Source: an uncultured Muribaculaceae bacterium (GTDB lineage Bacteria; Bacteroidota; Bacteroidia; Bacteroidales; Muribaculaceae). From it: a DNA stretch of 39,682 nucleotides. Below, piece by piece: positions 32,737 to 39,682 of this stretch. The position numbers and the translations under genes are program-made. The first letter of the stretch is position 1; the number at the start of each line of letters is the position of its first letter. The DNA lies in the NCBI GenBank assembly GCA_910578805.1, contig CAJTRS010000017.1, forward strand, positions 1-39,682, written 5' to 3'. The notes beneath the pieces are model-generated. The model made no database searches. It saw only the letters and a program-made list of their open reading frames with translations, and had not been told where the DNA came from.

Positions 32737-34064
32737 TTATTGAGGAGCATTTGTTTGCGGCATTTTATCTCCCATGTGCGTAGGGTGTCTTTGTAAGCGT
32801 TGTTGGCATTGATACGGGAGTGGCTCAGATCAGAATCGGAATTACCGTCCCACCTGCGGCAAAGGTAGAGGGAGTCGAATATGCGTCCCACAGGGTAGAG
32901 GCGTGACATTTGCAGGCACATGGCATAGTCCTCGCCATATGATACATCAGGCATGGGCATTCGTCGGGCTATCGCCGTGGCATAAGCTCTCGGAGCTCCG
33001 AATCCGTTGATGCGCAGTGCATTGTTTCGTCCGTTTGTATCGGTCCACTCGCTGTGGCGTATCACACCCGGCGGGAGTGTGTTGAGCGAAAGGTCGGTCA
33101 GTGTGTAGGAACCTATCACCATGGCACAGGGGCTTTGGCGGAATCGGGATATTATAGCGGAGAGTGTATGGCCGCTGCTGTAGAGGTCGTCACTGTCAAG
33201 CTGCACGGCAAACCGTCCGCAGGCCGGGTGATTAAGCGCCTCGTTCCAGCAGCCCCCTATGCCGAGTCCGGTGCGGACAGGCGTGTGTATTGTCAGAGCC
33301 GGGTGTATTGCGGCCAGTGAAGCGAGTATCTCCGAAGTGCCGTCGGTGCTGTGGTTATCGACCACTATTACATTGAACGGTAAGTCGCACTGCTGTGACA
33401 GGGCGCTGTTAACCGCATCGGCTATGGTGTGTGCGCGGTTACGCACCGGTATTATCACAGAAGCCTCCACCTTGAATCCGTCGCCGTAATCCGGAGATTC
33501 ATACACATACGGTTCAAGATATGCGCCTATGGCTTTGAGATGGTCGGTGCATGCCATCTCCATCTCAGTCTGAACGTCTGCGCATGACGGAGATACGTAG
33601 TCAAACTGCCGTTCTCCGGATTTGCGGGTATCGGTGAGGGTGGTGGTATATAAAGTTTCGGGTATGCGGACCACGGAGCCCATGCGCGACAGACGCAGCC
33701 GGACATCATACCACCCGGCATACAGATAAGATTCAGGTATCTGTGTTACGGCTTGGCGAAGCATGCGTCCGTTGACTAACACCAGCGGTCCGAAATCGAA
33801 GTCATCGCGTACGGAGCCCATGCGGTAGTCTATGTAGGGTGTGTGTATAGGGCCTCCCGGGGTGTCTGTCAGATGGTCGGCATAGACAATAGAGGCGCCG
33901 GTCTGCTCCATCACGGCGGCCATTCTTGCAAATGCTTCGGGTGATATGTCGGTGTCCCTGCGTGAATCTATGTCAAGAAGCAGATAAGGCTCGGTGGATT
34001 CGGCGGCAATGTTTCTGATAGCGGCTGTGCTGCAAAGGCCGGCTGTGATTCGTGGTGTTTCCAT
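32733..34064 (-). CDS. Glycosyltransferase with degenerate N-terminal and intact GT2 C-terminal half
   Basis: 443 aa in two halves. C-terminal (about 200-443) is a GT-A family 2 domain: VEASVIIPVRNRAHTIADA (200-218), VIVVDNHSTDGTSEIL (234-249), and QLDSDD (289-294), the DxD metal site. The N-terminal half (about 1-195) looks like the second part of another GT-A domain: IAAESTEPYLLLDIDS (18-34) resembles the DxD strand, followed by GASIVYADH, but it lacks the nucleotide-binding first strands. It may be a scaffold or acceptor-binding domain. Soluble, with no membrane helix. It starts 28 bases after lrp and overlaps the DUF4922 start (ATGA). The sugar donor and acceptor are unknown. Confidence 0.85.
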   Translation of the reverse strand: METPRITAGLCSTAAIRNIAAESTEPYLLLDIDSRRDTDISPEAFARMAAVMEQTGASIVYADHLTDTPGGPIHTPYIDYRMGSVRDDFDFGPLVLVNGRMLRQAVTQIPESYLYAGWYDVRLRLSRMGSVVRIPETLYTTTLTDTRKSGERQFDYVSPSCADVQTEMEMACTDHLKAIGAYLEPYVYESPDYGDGFKVEASVIIPVRNRAHTIADAVNSALSQQCDLPFNVIVVDNHSTDGTSEILASLAAIHPALTIHTPVRTGLGIGGCWNEALNHPACGRFAVQLDSDDLYSSGHTLSAIISRFRQSPCAMVIGSYTLTDLSLNTLPPGVIRHSEWTDTNGRNNALRINGFGAPRAYATAIARRMPMPDVSYGEDYAMCLQMSRLYPVGRIFDSLYLCRRWDGNSDSDLSHSRINANNAYKDTLRTWEIKCRKQMLLNK

Positions 34065-34092
34065 GGTCGGTACAATATCCGGTTTATGAGGC

Positions 34093-34569
34093 TTATTCGT
34101 TGTCCGGATTCATGATGGGTATCTGGCGTCGGAACTCCTCCTTGAAAGAGATAAGGGTCTCGGTACGGATTCCGGTCACAGACTGCAGCCGGTCATGAAT
34201 GATCTGGAGCAGGTGTTTGTTGTTGTGGGCATAGAGCTTTACCAACAGGTCATACTTGCCGGTGGTATAGTGGAGTTCCACTATTTCGGGTACTTTGCGG
34301 AGCTCGGCTGCCACCGAGTCGAATTGCGAGGGATCATTGAGAAACATGCCTACGTAGGCACATGTGTCGTAGCCTAAAGCCGATGGGCTTATTAGTGATT
34401 CGAATCCGAGAAGTATGTTTTGTGACAGGAGTTTCTGTATGCGCTGGTGCACGGCGGCTCCCGATACTCCGCATTCGCGGGCTATCTCGAGAAACGGTTT
34501 CCGGGCGTTCTGTGACAAGAGTTTAAGTATCTTGCAGTCTAAATTGTCAAAATGCGGTTGCTGTGACAT
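34093..34569 (-). CDS. Lrp/AsnC-family transcriptional regulator
   Basis: 158 aa. The N-terminal helix-turn-helix (LDCKILKLLSQNARKPFLE to HQRIQKLLSQNI, about 8-52) is followed by a RAM ligand-binding domain (SALGYDTCAYVGMFL near 63-77, GKYDLLVKLYAHN near 103-115). The position-specific residue pattern is that of AsnC/Lrp proteins sensing an amino acid or other small effector. It is the first gene of the minus-strand envelope run, 28 bases before the glycosyltransferase, so it may be cotranscribed with it and control the run; alternatively it is a global regulator placed there by chance. Repeats in the upstream divergent region may be its binding sites. Confidence 0.94.
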   Translation of the reverse strand: MSQQPHFDNLDCKILKLLSQNARKPFLEIARECGVSGAAVHQRIQKLLSQNILLGFESLISPSALGYDTCAYVGMFLNDPSQFDSVAAELRKVPEIVELHYTTGKYDLLVKLYAHNNKHLLQIIHDRLQSVTGIRTETLISFKEEFRRQIPIMNPDNE

Positions 34570-34592
34570 GGTGATAAATTATGGTTACATTA

Positions 34593-34661
34593 ATCATAAT
34601 AATATACAAAGGTAACGAAAATAAGAAAAATAATAGTACCTTTAACGTTTATCATAATAAT
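34593..34661. repeat. Repeats in the lrp / patatin divergent region
   Basis: An 11-bp direct repeat ATCATAATAAT (34593-34603 and 34651-34661, 58 bases apart) flanks an inverted pair AAAGGTA (34608-34614) and TACCTTT (34637-34643). The repeats bracket both divergent promoters, so they are candidate operators, possibly for Lrp autoregulation. Confidence 0.45.
34607..34614 (-). promoter_or_regulatory. -7 box of lrp
   Basis: TACCTTTG on the minus strand fits TAnnTTTG, 37 bases before the lrp ATG. The mirror TACCTTTA (34637-34644, plus strand) may be the -7 box of the patatin gene, 48 bases before its start. Confidence 0.55.
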
Positions 34662-34692
34662 GACAATAATTAACCGCTAATCAAGTTAGGCC

Positions 34693-37017
34693 ATGACGTC
34701 CCGATCAATGATCAGAATACTTTCGGCTTTCATTATTTCGTGTGTTTCATTTGCCGTGTCGGCTCAGACCGATTCGGTGCCGCCATCGCAATCTGTGGGG
34801 TTGGTGCTGAGTGGTGGCGGAGCCAAGGGAATAGCCCATATAGGCGTGATCAAGGCGTTGGAAGATAATGATATACCGATCGATTACATAACGGGGACTT
34901 CCATGGGCGCGATTGTAGGGGGGCTGTATGCCTCGGGTTTTACTCCCGAGGAGATGATGGCTCTTATAGAATCGAAGGGATTTGCCGACTGGTCAATGGG
35001 TACCATAGACAGGAATCTGACATATTATTTCCTTCAGGAACAGCCTACTCCGGCCATGCTTAACATAAACCTGGGAGAGCGGGATTCGGTGCGGTCGGTA
35101 TCGCTGTTGCCGTCAAGCCTGATCAATCCGCTGCCCATGAATTTTGCCTTTATGGAACTTTTTGCTCCTTACACGGCACAGTGCGGCGGTGATTTCAACA
35201 AGCTCTTCGTGCCTTACCGGGCTGTGGCTTCGGACATAACGGAAAAGCGGAAGAGGGTGTGCGCCTCAGGATCGCTCGGCGATGCCATAAGGGCCTCGAT
35301 GAGTTTCCCGCTTGTGTTCCACCCCATAGAGATCGACGGTCACAAGATGTATGACGGCGGCATATATGACAATTTTCCGGTAGATGTGATGCGTGATGCT
35401 TTTGCTCCGCAGTTTATGATAGGTGTCGATGTGTCGGCATCGGGGTCGAAAACCGACAGTAATTCCATCATGGAGCAACTCGAAATGATGATTATGCAGC
35501 ATAGTGATTACCGGTTGCCGGAGCGTTACGGTATAAAGATGAGGATTAATCTCGATAATTACGGGCTGTTGGATTTTGCCAAAGCCAAGGAGATATATCG
35601 GCGCGGCTATGATATGACCGTGGCCATGATGGATTCGATAAAGGGCAGGGTGCGTTCGCGAATACCCTCCGAGGCACGTAGGCTGAAAAGGGAGGTGTTC
35701 AAATCGCAGACCCCGTATCTGCGTTTCGATTCGGTGAGTGTGACCGGCGGCACGGCCAATCAGGACGCTTATATTCACTATCTGTTTACGCATAACCGTC
35801 CCGATACATTCGGAATAGCCAATGCGCGTGAGGCATATTACAGGGCAATAACCCCGGGAAAGATAAGCAATCTGATGCCTGCGGCTGTGTTCAATGATTC
35901 GACTCGTCTGTTTTCGCTCGATCTCCGGGCCACGATGAAGGATAAATATTCGGTGGGTATAGGCGGATTCCTCACCACGTCAACCAACAGTATGTTGTTT
36001 CTGTCGGGAGCTTACCGGACGCTTAGTTTCAATTCGCTTGACATGAGGCTTAATGGTTGGGTGGGACAGAGCTATCTGGCCGGTGAGGTAAGCGCGCAGA
36101 TACGTCTGCTCCGGGCAACACCGTCGAGCCTTCAGGTTCAGGCTGTGGCTTCGAGGCAGAAGTATTTTCCACGTGACCGATTCTTTTTCCAGACCAATGA
36201 GCATACTCTTGTTACTGCCGACGAATATTTCGGACGGCTTACCTATGGAGTAGCCGCCGGTAACAGCGGCAAGGTGTCGCTGGCTGTGGGCTACGGACAC
36301 ACGGTGGATAAATATTATCATGAGGCGAGCGAGCTTAATCCGAGATATCACGAACTCATGGAGCAGAATCTTGCGCATGCCGTGGCCTCGTATGAGAACA
36401 ATACTCTTAATGTCAACACAGCTCCAACGGCCGGTTCGTTCTATAATATTAAGATGTCCGGAGCCATCGGGCAGCATTATTTTTCAATGAATCTGTTTCC
36501 GGACGATTTCAGGGAGCGCACGAGCCAGTCGTGGTTGCAGGCCGAAGCCGTGGTGCGCCATTATTGGGCTTTGTCGCAGTCGTTGTCGTTAGGCGCGGAA
36601 CTTAATGTGGTGGCTTCCACGCGAAAATTGCTTCATTCATATACCGCGGCTATAACCGATGCCCCGGCCTATATACCGTCGCCTTCGATGAGCAATGTGT
36701 TTTTGCCGGAATTCCGGGCCAACAGCTATGGCGCACTCGGAGTGGTGCCAGTGTGGCGTATGAGTTCCATGCTTCAACTGCGCGGTATGGCCAATGTGTT
36801 TGTGCCACTGCGCCCGATATTGAGAAATGCCGACGGATCGGCACGCTATGGCGATTATTGCTCCAGAGCTGAATTTTTCGGACAGTTGGAGGCCATGATC
36901 ACGTTGCCGTTCGGTAATGTGAGCGCCTATGGCCACTATTCAAGCGTGAGCGAGGGCAAGTGGAATTTCGGCCTTACGTTCGGTATTTTTATTCAGGCTC
37001 CCAAATTTCTGCGTTAG
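34693..37017 (+). CDS. Patatin-like phospholipase with outer-membrane barrel
   Basis: 774 aa. A signal peptide (about 1-25, VSAQ) is followed by a patatin domain: oxyanion loop SGGGAKGIAHIG (40-51), nucleophile Ser70 in GTSMG (68-72), and catalytic Asp221 in YDGGIYDNFPVD. The second half, after a short POTRA-like part, is a long alternating Gly/Tyr/Arg beta sequence ending in a C-terminal Phe/Leu-rich strand (FGIFIQAPKFLR), as in BamA/Omp85-type surface antigens. This is the architecture of PlpD-type (type Vd) proteins. Cleavage of envelope phospholipid or release of the domain to the surface is likely. An ATG five codons downstream is an alternative start. Convergent with the ATPase, with overlapping stops. 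Confidence 0.95.
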   Translation: MTSRSMIRILSAFIISCVSFAVSAQTDSVPPSQSVGLVLSGGGAKGIAHIGVIKALEDNDIPIDYITGTSMGAIVGGLYASGFTPEEMMALIESKGFADWSMGTIDRNLTYYFLQEQPTPAMLNINLGERDSVRSVSLLPSSLINPLPMNFAFMELFAPYTAQCGGDFNKLFVPYRAVASDITEKRKRVCASGSLGDAIRASMSFPLVFHPIEIDGHKMYDGGIYDNFPVDVMRDAFAPQFMIGVDVSASGSKTDSNSIMEQLEMMIMQHSDYRLPERYGIKMRINLDNYGLLDFAKAKEIYRRGYDMTVAMMDSIKGRVRSRIPSEARRLKREVFKSQTPYLRFDSVSVTGGTANQDAYIHYLFTHNRPDTFGIANAREAYYRAITPGKISNLMPAAVFNDSTRLFSLDLRATMKDKYSVGIGGFLTTSTNSMLFLSGAYRTLSFNSLDMRLNGWVGQSYLAGEVSAQIRLLRATPSSLQVQAVASRQKYFPRDRFFFQTNEHTLVTADEYFGRLTYGVAAGNSGKVSLAVGYGHTVDKYYHEASELNPRYHELMEQNLAHAVASYENNTLNVNTAPTAGSFYNIKMSGAIGQHYFSMNLFPDDFRERTSQSWLQAEAVVRHYWALSQSLSLGAELNVVASTRKLLHSYTAAITDAPAYIPSPSMSNVFLPEFRANSYGALGVVPVWRMSSMLQLRGMANVFVPLRPILRNADGSARYGDYCSRAEFFGQLEAMITLPFGNVSAYGHYSSVSEGKWNFGLTFGIFIQAPKFLR

Positions 37018-39682
37018 CGGTAGACACGGCTGTTGCGGCTTATGACGCGGAGTATCTCCCCGATGATGAGCACAGGAGATGTGACGGCGATGATGAATGC
37101 CCAGTCGGCCAGTCCGATTCGCTGTACATTGAAAAAGTTGCCCCCGAATGTTACGATTATGATCTGTCCGACAAATACCGCCGCTACAATGAAAAGAAAT
37201 TCCCCGCAGTGGCGCAGGCGGAGTGCCGATGCCGATGAGCCGAATGCGCGCGCATTGAACAGATTCCACATCTGAAGCATGACGAATAAGGAGAAGAACA
37301 TGGTGAGTTCATAGCCTGACAAGGTGTTGTGGACGGCAGCTACAGGGTGCAGGAACTCTGAGAGTGAATTGATGGAGTAGTGTTCCATGTAGTAGAGCAG
37401 TCCGAACATAACGGCGAAGAATGCGCCTCCCACACCGAGTATGAATCTTGACATCTGGGGTGTGATTATGAATTTACGGCGGTCGCGCGGACGGTTTCGC
37501 ATCACATCACGCGAAGGCGGAAGCGATGCCAGTGCCATTGCTGCGAATGTGTCCATGACTATATTGACCCACAGCATCTGTGTGACTGTAAGAGGGGCAT
37601 CTGTGCCCATGAACGACCCTATAAGAACCGTGAGGCAGGCTGCAACATTGACTGTGAGCTGGAACAGTATGAACCGCTGCAGGTTACGGTACAGAGAGCG
37701 ACCCCACATCACGGCGTTGGTTATGCCGGAGAATGAGTTGTTGAGAATGGTTATATCGCTCGCTTCCTTGGCCACGGAGGTTCCGTCGCCCATCGAAAGT
37801 CCCACGTGGGCGGCTTTAAGCGCCGGGGCATCGTTGGTCCCGTCGCCGGTTACGGCCACAACCTCGCCACGCCGCTGCAGGGCTTCTACGAGGCGTTTTT
37901 TGTCCATGGGGCGTGCACGTGCTATGATCTTGAGGTCGGCTGCACGGTGGAGCAATTCTTCATCGGTCATGGTTTCGATGTCATGTCCGGTTACGATGCG
38001 GTCGTCGTCATCGTTATCGTTCCACAGACCTATGCGGCGCCCTATTTCCCGTGCTGTGGCGGGGGTGTCGCCCGTCACTATCTTTATCTTTATGCCGGCA
38101 TCGAGACACTCTCTTATCGCGTCGGGCACATCTTCCCTGACGGGATCGGATATGGCTGTAATGCCGCTGAATGTGATGTTTTCGGCGGTTATGGTGTCGC
38201 CCTCTATGCCGGGTTGTTCCGGAGCCAGGTCGCAGCAGGCAAATCCGAGTGTGCGCATGGCTTGCTGCTGATAGCCGAGAAGCAGTGAGTCCAGTGTTTT
38301 ACGTTCGGGGGAGTCGCTGTGGCATAATCCATATACAATTTCAGGAGCTCCTTTTATGATAAGCATGCGGCGGCCGCATGTGTTTCTGACCACCGTGGCC
38401 ATGTATTTGCGCTCGGTGGAGAATGATATCTCGCTTTCTTTGATCCATAAGGAGCGCATGGCTTTGTAGTCGCCACCGTGCTGACGTATCCACAGCAGGA
38501 GGGCTCCTTCAGTGGGATTGCCCACCACCATGGGGCGTGCGGGGTCAGACAAGTCCAGTTCGGCGGTGGAGTTAAGAGCCATGGCCGTCATAATGGCGTC
38601 CCATTGCGGCAGGGAGGCGTCGGCTTCGGAGTCAATGCCGAAAAACACAGAGTCGGCCACGCGCATCTGGTTGGCGGTGAGTGTGCCGGTCTTGTCGGTG
38701 CATATGGTGGTCACAGCACCCATCGTCTCGCAGGCATGTAGCTTGCGCACCAGATTGCCTGTGTGGAGCATGCGCCTCATGCTGTAGGCGAGACTGAGAG
38801 TCACGGCCATAGGCAGGCCTTCCGGTACGGATACTACTACCAATGTCACGGCAAGCATGATGCTCTGCAGAAGGTAGGCGAGAAAATCCATGAGTTCCCA
38901 GGCGGTACCGTATGTGGAGATGTACATGATGACTCTTCCGGCTATGACCAATGCCCCTATTATGTAGCTTGAGATGGATATGAAGCGTCCGAGCCGGTCA
39001 AGCTGTTCGTTGAGAGGTGTTTTCACGCTGTTGTCGATCTGTGCGGCCACGAACACTTTGCCGTTTTCAGTGGCATCGCCTACGGCTGTCACACGGGCTA
39101 TGCCATGGCCTTCCATGACCTTTGTGCCACGCATGACCATGTTGGAGGGGTAGGTGTCGTCCGATGAAAAATGACGTGGATCGGTGGTCTTGTGGCATAA
39201 CGGTTCACCGGTGAGCGATGATTCATCTATGCTTAGCCCCACGGCTTCCAGCAGTGTGGCGTCGGCAGGTATCTCATTGCCGGTGGAGAGGATTATGATA
39301 TCGCCTACCACCACATCTTTACGCGGTATCATGGTGGTGTTCCCGGAGCGTATCATTTCCACCGGTTCTTCGTCGCTGACCTGATTGAGCAGAGCGAACT
39401 CTTTTTCGGCCTTGTACTCGAATATGAATCCCAATCCGGTGGCTAAGAGTATGGCAGCGAATATTCCAGAAGGCTCCATGAACACCTTGGCGCCGTGGCC
39501 GAGGATAAAGTATTCATAGCAGGAAATGCCTATCGACAGGACTCCTGCAATGAGAAGTATGATTATCAGAGGGTCGGTAAACTTGTTGAAAAACAGTTTT
39601 ATCCATGATTCCTTTTCGGGTGGGGTGAGAATGTTGGAGCCATGGATACGGCGGCTCTCTTCTATTTCTTGAGGAGAGAGCC
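37014..39682 (-). CDS. P2-type calcium-transporting ATPase, 5' end missing
   Basis: Cation-translocating P-type ATPase of the PMCA/SERCA type, expected to export Ca2+ from the cytoplasm. The gene runs past the right edge: the frame is open upstream of the GTG near 39485 through LSPQEIEESRRIHGSN and the first membrane helices, so at least 65 further residues belong to it. Motifs in order: SSLTGEP (TGES type), VSVPEGLPMAVTLSLAYSM (transport helix M4), ICTDKTGTLTANQM (phosphorylated Asp), KGAPE, TGDTPATA, and VTGDGTNDAPALKAAHVGLSMG. The C-terminal MLWVNIVMDTFAAMALA is typical of Ca2+ pumps. The stop (37014-37016) shares bases with the patatin stop. The true start is outside the window. Confidence 0.95.
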   Translation of the reverse strand, partial: LSPQEIEESRRIHGSNILTPPEKESWIKLFFNKFTDPLIIILLIAGVLSIGISCYEYFILGHGAKVFMEPSGIFAAILLATGLGFIFEYKAEKEFALLNQVSDEEPVEMIRSGNTTMIPRKDVVVGDIIILSTGNEIPADATLLEAVGLSIDESSLTGEPLCHKTTDPRHFSSDDTYPSNMVMRGTKVMEGHGIARVTAVGDATENGKVFVAAQIDNSVKTPLNEQLDRLGRFISISSYIIGALVIAGRVIMYISTYGTAWELMDFLAYLLQSIMLAVTLVVVSVPEGLPMAVTLSLAYSMRRMLHTGNLVRKLHACETMGAVTTICTDKTGTLTANQMRVADSVFFGIDSEADASLPQWDAIMTAMALNSTAELDLSDPARPMVVGNPTEGALLLWIRQHGGDYKAMRSLWIKESEISFSTERKYMATVVRNTCGRRMLIIKGAPEIVYGLCHSDSPERKTLDSLLLGYQQQAMRTLGFACCDLAPEQPGIEGDTITAENITFSGITAISDPVREDVPDAIRECLDAGIKIKIVTGDTPATAREIGRRIGLWNDNDDDDRIVTGHDIETMTDEELLHRAADLKIIARARPMDKKRLVEALQRRGEVVAVTGDGTNDAPALKAAHVGLSMGDGTSVAKEASDITILNNSFSGITNAVMWGRSLYRNLQRFILFQLTVNVAACLTVLIGSFMGTDAPLTVTQMLWVNIVMDTFAAMALASLPPSRDVMRNRPRDRRKFIITPQMSRFILGVGGAFFAVMFGLLYYMEHYSINSLSEFLHPVAAVHNTLSGYELTMFFSLFVMLQMWNLFNARAFGSSASALRLRHCGEFLFIVAAVFVGQIIIVTFGGNFFNVQRIGLADWAFIIAVTSPVLIIGEILRVISRNSRVYR

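Noticed and set aside
34394..34407. GATTCGAATCCGAG, resembling a tRNA T-loop
   Set aside because: It lies inside lrp coding sequence with no acceptor or anticodon arms around it.
37441..38271. 276-codon plus-strand frame opposite the Ca2+ ATPase
   Set aside because: Covers the DKTGT/TGDGTND-containing coding strand of the ATPase; only a shadow.

Overview
The window looks like chromosomal DNA of a Bacteroidales bacterium, most likely a gut Muribaculaceae-type organism (the family is an inference). Support: at least fifteen genes or gene groups are preceded by the Bacteroidetes-type -7 box TAnnTTTG rather than an E. coli-like -10; recognisable Shine-Dalgarno sequences are missing; and the gene set fits (type III glutamine synthetase, LL-diaminopimelate aminotransferase, LDH-like malate dehydrogenase, a long PurF paralogue, C11 peptidase lipoprotein, DUF4922, patatin-barrel protein). 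I see no tRNA, rRNA, CRISPR array, insertion sequence or prophage gene.

Layout. 0-1.6 kb: an AT-rich secreted protein of unknown function and a small membrane protein divergent from dnaG. 1.7-9.2 kb: dnaG (+); argR with an argC-like gene (-) whose catalytic Cys and His appear to be lost; galK (-); a YgbA-family protein (-); a 627-residue PurF-family enzyme (+). 9.3-15.2 kb, minus strand: thioredoxin-like lipoprotein, mdh, and a dapF-dapL-glnN run joining the last steps to diaminopimelate with ammonium assimilation. 15.2-19 kb, plus strand: a 500-base gap with a possible small RNA, a lipid/diacylglycerol kinase-like protein, ychF, and two small related membrane proteins behind a structured leader. 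19-25.3 kb, minus strand: recJ-recQ behind a long leader, and a C11 peptidase lipoprotein followed by an MscS channel. 25.4-28.2 kb, plus strand: ROK glucokinase and gltX.

28.2-34.6 kb, minus strand, is a tight run: Lrp/AsnC regulator, two-part glycosyltransferase, DUF4922 HIT/GalT-like protein, SpoIID/LytB-domain protein without a signal peptide, AmpG-like permease, and a YbhN/LPG-synthase-type membrane protein. Three of its junctions are ATGA stop/start overlaps and a fourth has a 2-base gap. My reading, which is an inference, is a cell-wall glycan import and cytoplasmic processing cassette; it is the best candidate for an undescribed system here. 34.7 kb to the end: a patatin-like phospholipase with an outer-membrane barrel (+), convergent with and sharing stop-codon bases with a P2-type Ca2+ ATPase (-) that runs off the right edge.

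The most unusual single gene is the argC-like one: an intact frame with a conserved C-terminus but a changed dinucleotide-binding loop, Ala at the nucleophile position and no catalytic His, next to argR. Several genes (dnaG, the lipid kinase, the C11 peptidase) have their -7 box only 4-7 bases from the start codon, implying almost leaderless mRNAs.
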